Source: Bryobacteraceae bacterium (GTDB taxonomy: Bacteria > Acidobacteriota > Terriglobia > Bryobacterales > Bryobacteraceae). Taken from it: a DNA stretch of 64,000 bases. Positions 51,505 through 59,638 of this stretch are shown piece after piece; within the stretch, counting starts at the first letter, position 1, and every line of letters begins with the position of its first letter. Below the pieces are notes generated by a model that had not been told where the DNA came from, did no database searches, and saw only the letters and a list, made by a program, of their open reading frames with translations. Position numbers and translations under genes: made by a program. Location of the stretch: the NCBI GenBank assembly GCA_947458745.1, contig CANGYQ010000002.1, forward strand, positions 682,001 to 746,000, read 5' to 3'.

Positions 51505-53895
51505 ATGCGCCTCGCTGTACTTGTTCTCGCGATTTCCTTTCCGGCCTTCGCTGGTTCCTTGTTGAATGAGGGCGGCGTGCAAGGCACGGTGTCGGACCCC
51601 AGTGGGGCCCGGGTGTCCGGAGCGGCGGTTCATCTACTGAATCCAATCTCCGGCCATGAGCGGAAGCTCTCCACTGGCCCCCAGGGCGAGTTCCAGGTGC
51701 TGGGGCTTCCGCCGAACACCTACCATCTGACAGTGCAGCGGGATGGCTTTGCGCCCCATGAAGCGGACCTGACCGTGCGAAGCGCCGTCCCGGTTCAACT
51801 GGAAATCAAGCTGACCGTGGTCGGTGGGCGGAGTGAGGTTCGCGTGGAGGCCTATGGTACCGACGTCATCGAGAACGTCCCCTACGCCCACTACGATGCC
51901 GACCGCAAGTCGTTCTCGAAACTGCCCACCGTGTCTCCCGCCTCCGGCCTTAGTGACGCGATCACGATGGCGGCCCCGGGTGTGGTGGCCGATTCCAATG
52001 GCTTCTTCCATCCATTGGGCGACCACGCGCAGGCGGGCTTTATGGTGGATGGCCAACCCATCACGGACCAGCAGTCCAAGCAGTTCTCGACGCAGATGCC
52101 ATTGAATGCCTTCGAATCGATGGAGCTGATTACCGGCGGCGCCAACGCTGAATACGGCGACAAGACTTCCCTGGTGATCAACGCCCAGACACGCTCGGGC
52201 CTGGCCAGCAGCCGGCCTTTCGGCAATCTCAACACGCAGTACGGCAGTTTTGGGACCGTCGGCCAGGAGACGGATTTCGGCTTTGGCGGCAAAAAGTTCG
52301 GCAACTTCCTGGTGGCCAATGCCAGCCGCAGCGGCCGGTTCCTGGATACCCCGGAGTTCCGCCCGTTGCACGCCATCGGCAACTCGCAGGTGATTTATGA
52401 CCGGATGGACTACCGCCTGAATGACCGCAACGCCTTCCGCCTGGGGATCTTTGGCGCGCGCAACTGGTTCCAGGTGCCAAACTCCCTGGAGCAACTGTCG
52501 CAGGACCAGCGCCAGCAGTCCACCACCTTCAGCGTCTCACCCGGCTTTACGCAGGTGCTAAGCCCACGTGCACTGTGGAACGTCAACGCCTTCTTCCGCC
52601 GGGACCAACTGGGCTACTTCCCGAGCCGCCATCCGGAGGATGACGCCCCGGCTTCGGTATCGCAGGACCGTCAGTTGACGCACGGCGGCGCGCGCGGAGA
52701 GGTGGCTTACGTGCGCGGACGGCACAACATCAAGGTGGGTGCGCAACTGATGCAGACCCGCCTGAACGAGCGCTTTTCACTAACCAGCGAGGATGAGGAG
52801 ATCGGCCGCATCCGGTTTAGCGGTCGCGGCAACGTCAACCAGTTCGCCTTCTTCGCGCAGGACTCCATTACCCTGGGTGCGCTGACGCTGAACGCCGGGC
52901 TTCGCGTGGACCGGTATCGCGGGTTCTCCCAGGCCACCATGGCGCAGCCCCGGCTGGGCGCTTCCTACCTGATCAAGCCCACCGGCACCATCCTGCGCTA
53001 CGCCTACTCCCGCACCATGGAAACGCCCTACAACGAGAACCTGGTGCTGGCCAGCTCTGGCAGCCAGGCCATTCCGGTGGGGCGCAGGAATCAGCACAAT
53101 CTCGGCGTTCAGCAGGCACTGGGCCGGTGGGCCCAGGTGGATGCGGATTACTTCTGGAAAGACACGCGCAACGCGTTTGACTTTGAATCACTTTTCAATA
53201 CGCCGATCTTCTTCCCCGTTGCCTTGCAGCGCTCCCGGGTAGACGGCTTGGCTTTCCGGTTCGCCACTGCCACCTTCAAGGGCATCCAGGCTTTCACGAC
53301 CATCGGCACCGCCCGCGCGCGTTACCAAGGGCCGAGCATTGGCGGAGCGCCTTACGGCCATGAGGAAGAGGAAGAAGGCGATCCATCGGCCGTGTTCCGG
53401 ATCGATCACGACCAGAAGTTTCAGCAGACCACCTTTGTCCGCTACCAGTACAAGAGCGGCCCGTGGGTGGGCTTCACCTGGCGCTACGACTCCGGCCTGG
53501 TGACCGGCGCGATCAGCGGGCCTGACGATGCCCTGGCGCTCTCAGGAGCCCAGCAAGCGGCGATGGGCCTGTTCTGCGGCAACACCTTTGCCCGGCCCGG
53601 CGCACCCATTGAAAGCTGCGGCGCTAAGGCGTTGGGGGCAACCCGTGTCCGCATCCCCGCCGAAGGCACCTACGACGCTGACCACAACCCCGGACGCATT
53701 GCGCCCCGTCACCTGTTCAACCTAAGCGCGGGGACGGACAATCTGTTCAAGAAGGAGCGCTACCGGACAACGCTAAAGTTCACCGCCGTCAACCTCAGCA
53801 ACCGGGTGGCGCTCTACAACTTCCTATCCGTTTTCGCCGGGACACACTTTGTCACACCGCGCGCCTACACGGCGCAGATTGGCTTTTCGTTCTAG
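51505..53895 (+). CDS. TonB-dependent receptor with carboxypeptidase-regulatory-like N-terminus
   Basis: A 796-residue outer-membrane receptor. The signal peptide is followed by a carboxypeptidase-regulatory-like beta-sandwich (VQGTVSDPSGARVSGAAVHLL, residues ~27-105), a plug domain with GFMVDGQPITDQQSKQFSTQ and LITGGANAEYGDKTSLVINA, and a 22-strand barrel ending in AQIGFSF with the terminal Phe needed for insertion. It is shorter than most Oar-like acidobacterial receptors (~1000-1200). A surface loop is Glu-rich (HEEEEEGD), which could bind metal. The operator directly upstream suggests metal control. The ligand is unknown. Intact, unlike the decayed paralogue at 25619-28918. Confidence 0.9.
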   Translation: MRLAVLVLAISFPAFAGSLLNEGGVQGTVSDPSGARVSGAAVHLLNPISGHERKLSTGPQGEFQVLGLPPNTYHLTVQRDGFAPHEADLTVRSAVPVQLEIKLTVVGGRSEVRVEAYGTDVIENVPYAHYDADRKSFSKLPTVSPASGLSDAITMAAPGVVADSNGFFHPLGDHAQAGFMVDGQPITDQQSKQFSTQMPLNAFESMELITGGANAEYGDKTSLVINAQTRSGLASSRPFGNLNTQYGSFGTVGQETDFGFGGKKFGNFLVANASRSGRFLDTPEFRPLHAIGNSQVIYDRMDYRLNDRNAFRLGIFGARNWFQVPNSLEQLSQDQRQQSTTFSVSPGFTQVLSPRALWNVNAFFRRDQLGYFPSRHPEDDAPASVSQDRQLTHGGARGEVAYVRGRHNIKVGAQLMQTRLNERFSLTSEDEEIGRIRFSGRGNVNQFAFFAQDSITLGALTLNAGLRVDRYRGFSQATMAQPRLGASYLIKPTGTILRYAYSRTMETPYNENLVLASSGSQAIPVGRRNQHNLGVQQALGRWAQVDADYFWKDTRNAFDFESLFNTPIFFPVALQRSRVDGLAFRFATATFKGIQAFTTIGTARARYQGPSIGGAPYGHEEEEEGDPSAVFRIDHDQKFQQTTFVRYQYKSGPWVGFTWRYDSGLVTGAISGPDDALALSGAQQAAMGLFCGNTFARPGAPIESCGAKALGATRVRIPAEGTYDADHNPGRIAPRHLFNLSAGTDNLFKKERYRTTLKFTAVNLSNRVALYNFLSVFAGTHFVTPRAYTAQIGFSF

Positions 53896-53929
53896 AGCGT
53901 TTCTCCCTACTGGAGCTGGTTCTTCGCCC

Positions 53930-53996
53930 AGCCCCATGCGTCAGCTTGGGGCTTCTTCGCGGTCGGGAAAGAAGCCCCAAGCTGACGCATGGGGCT
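53930..53996. terminator. 28-bp perfect inverted repeat between convergent genes
   Basis: Arms at 53930-53957 and 53969-53996 are perfectly complementary over 28 bp around an 11-nt loop. Each arm contains GCCCCATGCGTCAGCTTGG. It lies 34 bp after the receptor stop codon and 47 bp after the end of the convergent LRR gene, so it could stop transcription from both sides. There is no U-tract. The length and perfection suggest a mobile or REP-like element, not an ordinary terminator. Confidence 0.75.
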
Positions 53997-54043
53997 ACAC
54001 CTGCGGCGAGACGTTGTGAGTTCTAAAGAAAAGTTAGCGGCGG

Positions 54044-54916
54044 CTAAAACAGGACTTCGCAATCGGGCCGGGCTTGGCGAAGTTCAGCAACGGCTTTGGC
54101 CGTCACTCCCGTGCCGTGCAGGTCCACCCGCTTCAGCGACTTCCAGCCGATCAGAATGGGAACCACTTCATCGGTGATCCGCTTGGCGCGTTCCAGGCTC
54201 AACTGCTCCAGCGCCAGGCTGGCCCGCAACGTTTCTACGCCACGCGCAGTGACGCTGGTGCCGCCCATGCGCAATTCCCGCAGGTTCTTGACCGAGGCAA
54301 TCGCCGACAAACCCAAGTCCGTCACGCTCACTTGCCAGAGGCCGGAATCGGTGCGCTGTGATCCGCTCAAGTCCAGGTAGACCAAGCCCGGCATCAGGCG
54401 GACGGCCTGCAAACCGACATCGGTGAGCTTGTTACCACCAATGGTCAGTTCCCTCAGCTTGGGCAAGGTGGAGAGCAGTTCAATGCCGTTGTCGGTGATC
54501 TGGGCAAAGCCCGCATCGACACTCTCGACGGCGGGCAGCGCGCCCAGGTAGGCCAGCGTCGTATCGGTGATCTTGGTGCCGCGCAGGTTCACCCGGCGCA
54601 GATTCTTCCACGCCTTCACCGCCGACATTCCTTCGTCGGTGATGAACTCCGCGTAGTAGAGATTCAGCTCGGCGACGCTCTTCAGCGGGGTCAGCCGTTG
54701 CAGGCCCTGATCACTGATGCGGGTCATGGAAAGATCCAGCCGCGACAGCGCCGGCAGCTTGGCCAGTTCCGGCAGATCGGCATCGGTTACCCAACCGGAG
54801 CGCAGATCCACGCTGGTTACGCGGCCTTGGGCATCCTGCGCCATGGTTCCGCCGGCACGGGGAATCCAGGCAGCCGGATCGGCGGCCAGCAATGTCAGCA
54901 GTGCCGCGGGGATCAA
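54044..54916 (-). CDS. Leucine-rich-repeat protein (second of pair)
   Basis: A 290-residue LRR protein. About nine repeats follow the form L..L..L.L..T.ITDAGL (for example ISDQGLQRLTPLKSVAELNL and VESVDAGFAQITDNGIELL). It starts with TTG at 54916, which overlaps the TGA of the upstream LRR gene as TTGA, with GGAGG 5 bp upstream, so translation is coupled. The N-terminus (MIPAALLTLLAADPAAWI) is a possible signal peptide. It ends ELRQARPDCEVLF, the same type of tail as the upstream LRR protein. It is the last gene of the Mo-hydroxylase operon. Confidence 0.85.
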   Translation of the reverse strand: MIPAALLTLLAADPAAWIPRAGGTMAQDAQGRVTSVDLRSGWVTDADLPELAKLPALSRLDLSMTRISDQGLQRLTPLKSVAELNLYYAEFITDEGMSAVKAWKNLRRVNLRGTKITDTTLAYLGALPAVESVDAGFAQITDNGIELLSTLPKLRELTIGGNKLTDVGLQAVRLMPGLVYLDLSGSQRTDSGLWQVSVTDLGLSAIASVKNLRELRMGGTSVTARGVETLRASLALEQLSLERAKRITDEVVPILIGWKSLKRVDLHGTGVTAKAVAELRQARPDCEVLF

Positions 54917-56877
54917 CTGCCCCTCCGGTTTGGGAGCCGCGAATCGCGATCCCAGACGATCTTGCAGGCCGGCAGTTCCGCCGCCAGCTTGGCGTGGCCC
55001 TGTTCAGAAACCAGCGTGTGATAGAGGTTCAACGATGTCAGCCGCTTGGCCGAGGCCAACGGCAACAGGCCCGCATCGGAAATCGTAGCGGAATCAAGAT
55101 GCAGTTCCCGCAGTTGGGGCAGTGCGGCCAGCAGCTTCAGCCCGTCATCGTTCAGTGCGGTGTAGTCCAGGTTGACCGCTTCCAGGTTCGTCAGCGAGGC
55201 CAGCACGGCCGCGGAAGATTGTCCAAAACGTGTCCGGACCGCCTCAAAGCGCCTCAATGCCACCAGCGCGCGCAGCGGTTCCAGCCCCTTGTCGGTGAAG
55301 CGGCCATGGTTCAGCAGCAGTTCCTGCAGCGGCACCAAAGCGGCGAGATGGACTAGCCCTTTGTCGCCGACGTCGGTTCCGGTCAGATCGAGCGAGGAGA
55401 GCCGGGTCTGCTGCTTCAAGGTCTCGATCCCCGCATCGGTGATCTCGGTGTAGGCCAAGCCCAGCTTTTCCAATTGCGGCAGATGAACCAGCGCGGCATC
55501 CTTGATCGGCACCGAGGTCAGGTCCAGTTGCTTGAGCGCCAGGCTTGAGAGCACGGCCAGGCCCGGTCCGCGCAACATGGTGCCGGACAGGTTCAGCTGC
55601 TCCAGTTTGCCCAGTCCCTTGAGTGATGCGAGCCCCCGGTCCGAGATCGTCGTCGCGGCCAGATTTAGGCTCTTCAGTGTCGTCAGGCGGGCGATGGTCT
55701 CCAGGCCCAGGTCACCGATCTCGGTGGCCTCCACGCTAAGTTCCTCAATCCCTTTCAGGGCGCCCAACAGTTTCAACTGTTGATCGTTCACCGGCGTCGA
55801 ACGCAGTGACACCCGCCGCAGCTGGCCATCGGCCAGCACCGCCGTGCCGCCCACCGCACGGACCCAAGCCGCCACCGCCGCGTCATCCGCCTTCTTCGGC
55901 AACGCCGGCAGCTTCGCCGCCACCGGAGCCGCCCCCACAAACTCCACCCGGCACTGGGGCAAGGCGGCGCGCAGCACATCCACCCCCGAACGCGTGACGC
56001 GGCTATAGCGGACATCCAGCAGCGCCAGTTCCTTCAATGCCGCCAGCTTCGAAAGTCCAGCGTTGGTCATTTCACTGCGGTAGAGATTCAGTTCCATCAG
56101 CTTCGGCAGCCGCGCCAGTTGCTCCACACCCGCGTCGGTCACCGGACCACCCAGGAGGTTCAGCTTCCGCAGGGACCGCAGGTCCGCCAACTGCGCCACG
56201 CCCGCGTCGGTGATCTTCAAGCCATAAAGGTCCAGCTCTTCGAGAGCGCTCAATCCCTTCAACGACCGCAACCCTTCATCGGTCACCAGCGAATCCCGCA
56301 AGTTGATCCGGCGCAGCTTTTTCAAGCCCGCCAAGCTCTTCATCATCTCGTCGGAAGCGGTGGAATAGCTCAAGTCAAGCGATTCCAGATTCTCGAATGT
56401 GGCGAGACTAAACTTCTGCAACCGGCCCTGCGACAGGCGCAACTCTTTCACGTTGGTCAGCTTCTTCAGATGCTCAAAGCCCGTGTCTTTGACATTGACG
56501 TTGGTGAGGAAGTGGGTGCTGAAGTGCAGCTTTTCGAGGTTCACCAACCCAGCCAGAAACTTCAGCTCCTCGTTTGCATCCAGGCGGCTACCCGCACCCG
56601 GATTCCAGCTGGGGCCAGGCAGATACAACTCTTTCAGCGTGGTTAGCTGGCTGATTTTTTCGAGCTCTTTGGGCTCAATGATGGTGCCGTAAAAGTCAAG
56701 GCCAGTGATCTGGAACTCACCCGCCGGCAGGGCGCTGAGGTCCCGCACCGGCGTCCGGGCGTCGTTGATCAAGACACGGCCCCCGGCGCGAATCGCCCAG
56801 GTGGCGATCTCCCGTTCTCCCGCGGCCATAGCCACCGCCGGGAGAAGCATCGCAACTGCGATCAGCCGTGCCTTCAT
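54913..56877 (-). CDS. Leucine-rich-repeat protein (first of pair)
   Basis: A 654-residue secreted protein (signal peptide MKARLIAVAMLLPAVAMAAG). Two LRR blocks, residues ~60-330 and ~365-640, each end in a similar cap (LRAALPQCRVEFVG and AELPACKIVWDRD) and are separated by a second AAVAAWVRAVGGTAVL segment that matches the N-terminal AIRAGG segment. It therefore looks like an internal duplication of the 290-residue type encoded downstream. Repeats are of the ITDAGL.L type. The ATG is 3 bp after the stop of the Mo subunit, so it is co-transcribed with a periplasmic molybdenum hydroxylase. A scaffold or substrate-recognition role is a guess. Confidence 0.88.
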   Translation of the reverse strand: MKARLIAVAMLLPAVAMAAGEREIATWAIRAGGRVLINDARTPVRDLSALPAGEFQITGLDFYGTIIEPKELEKISQLTTLKELYLPGPSWNPGAGSRLDANEELKFLAGLVNLEKLHFSTHFLTNVNVKDTGFEHLKKLTNVKELRLSQGRLQKFSLATFENLESLDLSYSTASDEMMKSLAGLKKLRRINLRDSLVTDEGLRSLKGLSALEELDLYGLKITDAGVAQLADLRSLRKLNLLGGPVTDAGVEQLARLPKLMELNLYRSEMTNAGLSKLAALKELALLDVRYSRVTRSGVDVLRAALPQCRVEFVGAAPVAAKLPALPKKADDAAVAAWVRAVGGTAVLADGQLRRVSLRSTPVNDQQLKLLGALKGIEELSVEATEIGDLGLETIARLTTLKSLNLAATTISDRGLASLKGLGKLEQLNLSGTMLRGPGLAVLSSLALKQLDLTSVPIKDAALVHLPQLEKLGLAYTEITDAGIETLKQQTRLSSLDLTGTDVGDKGLVHLAALVPLQELLLNHGRFTDKGLEPLRALVALRRFEAVRTRFGQSSAAVLASLTNLEAVNLDYTALNDDGLKLLAALPQLRELHLDSATISDAGLLPLASAKRLTSLNLYHTLVSEQGHAKLAAELPACKIVWDRDSRLPNRRGS

Positions 56878-56880
56878 CGT

Positions 56881-59139
56881 CTAGACCAGCTTCTGCTTGC
56901 GGATCGGCAGTTCGCGCACGCGCTTGCCCGTGGCGCGGAAGATGGCATTGGCGATAGCTGGGGCCACGGGCGGTACACCCGGCTCACCCACACCCGCCGG
57001 AGCCTCATTGCTGGCCACGATGTGGACATGCGTCTTCAACGGCGCTTCCGGCATGCGAGCCACCAGATAGTCGTTAAAGTTGCGTTGGACGATCTTGCCT
57101 TCTTTGGCCGTGATCTCGCCCATCATGGCGATGCTGGTGCCGAATACTGCTGCACCTTCCATCTGGCTGCGCACTCGGTCCGGGTGAATCACCTGTCCCG
57201 CATCCACCACCATGTGGACCTCGGGAATCCGCACGCGGCCATTGCTGTCTACTTCCACTTCGACGACCGTGGCCACATAGGTCAAGAAGCTGCGGTGGGC
57301 GGCAATGCCCAACGCGCGGCCCTTGGAGGGCTTCTTCTTCGCCCAGCCGGACTTCTCGGCCACCACCTCGATCACATGACGCAGGCGGCCGGTGTCGAGC
57401 GGATACTTATCGATCGGTTGGCCGTTGTTCCAATAGGCCACACCCTGCGCCTTCAAGTCGATCTTGCGCGCCGGGCCGACCACGTCCAGCAGATACTCCA
57501 CCGGATCGCGTCCGGCTGCATGGGCCAGTTCATCGACAAACGAATGCGTCGCAAAGGCGTGATAGATGTTCGCCACCGCGCGCATCCAGCCAATGCGGAC
57601 ATGGTTCTTGGCCGGGCCATTTTCCGCGCGCAGGTTGGGGATGTCAAACGGCAGATCCACCAGGCCCATGCCCAATTCAAACTCCTGCCCGTACTCGGCC
57701 CTGGCGTCAAACGTCGAACCGATGGTGGGGAACACGCTGCGGTGCAGCCAAGCGGTCGGCTTGCCCTTCGCGTCTACACCAGCTTTGCAGTGCATCGCGG
57801 CAACGGCGTGGTAGTAGTCGAACTGAAGGTCTTCTTCGCGGCTCCACACCACCTTCACCGGCTTGCCGATCTGCTTCGACAGCAGGGCTGCCTCGACCAC
57901 GTAATCCGGCTTCGACTTGCGGCCAAAGCCGCCGCCCAGCAGCGTCACGTGGCAGATCACGTTCTTCTTGTCGATCCCCAACGCCCCGGCCACGGCTTCC
58001 TGCACGGCTTGCGGATTCTGCGTGGCGGTCCAGGTGGTCACCTTGCCGTCCTTAAACTCAGCCACGGCGGCCGGAGGCTCCATGGCGGCGTGGGCTAGCA
58101 GCGGGACGTAGTAGTCGGCCTCATGCGTCTTGGCCGCCTTGGCCAGCGCGCCATTAAAATCGCCCTGGTTGCGGAACGCCTTCTGCGGCTTGCGCGCAGC
58201 GTCCATTAACTCTTTCTTGTAGACGTCGGAATCGTAACTCGAGTGAACTCCGGCATCCCACTCCGCCTTCAGCTTTTTGCGGCCTTGCATCGCGGACCAC
58301 GTGTTGTCCGCGATCACCGCCACGCCGCCCAGTGCCTGGAACATATGCGGAGCCTTGAACGGCGGAATCACAGCCGTCTGCGACACGCCCTTCACGTTCT
58401 TGGCTTCGGCATCGTCAAAGCTCTTCAACGTGCCGCCATAGACCGGCGACCGTAGCACGGAAGCATAGACCATGCCCGGCATCTTGGCATCCATGCCAAA
58501 CGTGCCTTTGCCCCGGCACAGGTCATCGCGGTCCACCATCGGCAGATCCTTGCCGATGTAGCGGAACTCCGCCGCGCTCTTAAACTTCAGCTCGCTCTTG
58601 GCCGGAGCCTTCTGCTGAGACGCCAGCGTCACCAGTTCGCCATACCCGGCCTTCTTGCCGGACTTGGCATGGGTGACGACGCTCAAGGACGCCTTGCACT
58701 CCGACGCCGGGACGCCCCACTTCTGCGCCGCTGCCCGTTCCAGCATCAGGCGCGCGGAAGCACCCGCCTCCCGCATCGCATCGTAGAAATCACGAATCGA
58801 GCAGGAGCCGTCGGTGTTCTGTGAGCCGTACTTCTCATCGCCGATCGCCTGTTCCAGCTTCACCAGCTTCCAGTCGGCTTCCAGTTCATCGGCGGCCACC
58901 ATCGGCAGCACGCTGCGGATGCCGGTGCCCATCTCCGACCGGTGCGTCACGATGGTGATCGCGCCATTGGTGTCGAGCCCCAGATAAACGCTGGGCTGCC
59001 ACGCCACCGCCGCCTGCGCATCCTGCGGCACCACCTGAGCGCCCAGGATCAGCGCGCCCGCGCCGAAGAGCGTTTCCAAAAAACCACGGCGCGAGACGTT
59101 CTGGACCCGCTCCGGTGAAGTGATCGTCGTCGGTTCCAT
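56881..59139 (-). CDS. Molybdopterin-binding subunit of a periplasmic aldehyde/isoquinoline-type oxidoreductase (IorB-like)
   Basis: A 752-residue Mo subunit with a Tat signal (SRRGFLETLFGAGALILGAQ), so the enzyme is exported folded with its cofactor. Tandem Mo-binding domains show VTLLGGGFGRKS, the RIGWMRAVANIYHAFA region and the C-terminal GVGEPGVPPVAPAIANAIF with the catalytic Glu. The IorB-like branch pairs with a 2Fe-2S subunit and lacks FAD, passing electrons to a c-type cytochrome (isoquinoline 1-oxidoreductase, AldFGH of acetic acid bacteria). The start ATG overlaps the stop of the 2Fe-2S gene by 1 base. The divergent di-heme protein at 59639 is a candidate electron acceptor. Confidence 0.92.
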   Translation of the reverse strand: MEPTTITSPERVQNVSRRGFLETLFGAGALILGAQVVPQDAQAAVAWQPSVYLGLDTNGAITIVTHRSEMGTGIRSVLPMVAADELEADWKLVKLEQAIGDEKYGSQNTDGSCSIRDFYDAMREAGASARLMLERAAAQKWGVPASECKASLSVVTHAKSGKKAGYGELVTLASQQKAPAKSELKFKSAAEFRYIGKDLPMVDRDDLCRGKGTFGMDAKMPGMVYASVLRSPVYGGTLKSFDDAEAKNVKGVSQTAVIPPFKAPHMFQALGGVAVIADNTWSAMQGRKKLKAEWDAGVHSSYDSDVYKKELMDAARKPQKAFRNQGDFNGALAKAAKTHEADYYVPLLAHAAMEPPAAVAEFKDGKVTTWTATQNPQAVQEAVAGALGIDKKNVICHVTLLGGGFGRKSKPDYVVEAALLSKQIGKPVKVVWSREEDLQFDYYHAVAAMHCKAGVDAKGKPTAWLHRSVFPTIGSTFDARAEYGQEFELGMGLVDLPFDIPNLRAENGPAKNHVRIGWMRAVANIYHAFATHSFVDELAHAAGRDPVEYLLDVVGPARKIDLKAQGVAYWNNGQPIDKYPLDTGRLRHVIEVVAEKSGWAKKKPSKGRALGIAAHRSFLTYVATVVEVEVDSNGRVRIPEVHMVVDAGQVIHPDRVRSQMEGAAVFGTSIAMMGEITAKEGKIVQRNFNDYLVARMPEAPLKTHVHIVASNEAPAGVGEPGVPPVAPAIANAIFRATGKRVRELPIRKQKLV

Positions 59140-59594
59140 TACGCCTTCACCCCCGCAGCAATCTTGATCGCTTCACGAATCCGCTGATAGGTGCCGCAGC
59201 GGCAGATGTTGCCCTGCATGGCGCTGTCGATATCGGCGTCGTTGGGCTTGGCTTTCTGCTTCAGCAGGGCCACCGCCTGCATGATCTGGCCGCTTTGGCA
59301 GTAGCCACACTGCGGCACGTTCACCTGCATCCAGGCCTTCTGCACCGGATGATCACCGGTGGGGCTTAAGCCCTCAATCGTCGTCACCTTCTTGCCCGCC
59401 ACGGCGGACATGGGCGTCACGCAGCTACGCGCCGCCGCGCCGTCAATGTGCACGGTGCAAGCGCCGCACAAACCCGCGCCGCAGCCGAACTTCGTGCCGG
59501 AAAGATCCGCGATATCCCGCACGAACCAGAGCAGGGGCATCTCCGGATCGCCGTCAAATTGGCGCGCCGCGCCGTTGAGGGTAAGTTTGATCAT
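59139..59594 (-). CDS. (2Fe-2S)-binding subunit of the periplasmic oxidoreductase (IorA-like)
   Basis: A 151-residue subunit with two [2Fe-2S] sites: the plant-ferredoxin site [16 protein letters not shown] and, in the helical C-terminal domain, [10 protein letters not shown] plus [11 protein letters not shown]. There is no signal peptide, so it is probably exported by piggy-back on the Tat-signal Mo subunit. First gene of the four-gene operon with the Mo subunit and two LRR proteins. The divergent di-heme gene begins 44 bp upstream, so the two promoters must overlap. Confidence 0.94.
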   Translation of the reverse strand: MIKLTLNGAARQFDGDPEMPLLWFVRDIADLSGTKFGCGAGLCGACTVHIDGAAARSCVTPMSAVAGKKVTTIEGLSPTGDHPVQKAWMQVNVPQCGYCQSGQIMQAVALLKQKAKPNDADIDSAMQGNICRCGTYQRIREAIKIAAGVKA

Positions 59595-59638
59595 GACGTC
59601 TCTTGATACGATACCGGGTTCGGAGACTCTGCGCTGAT

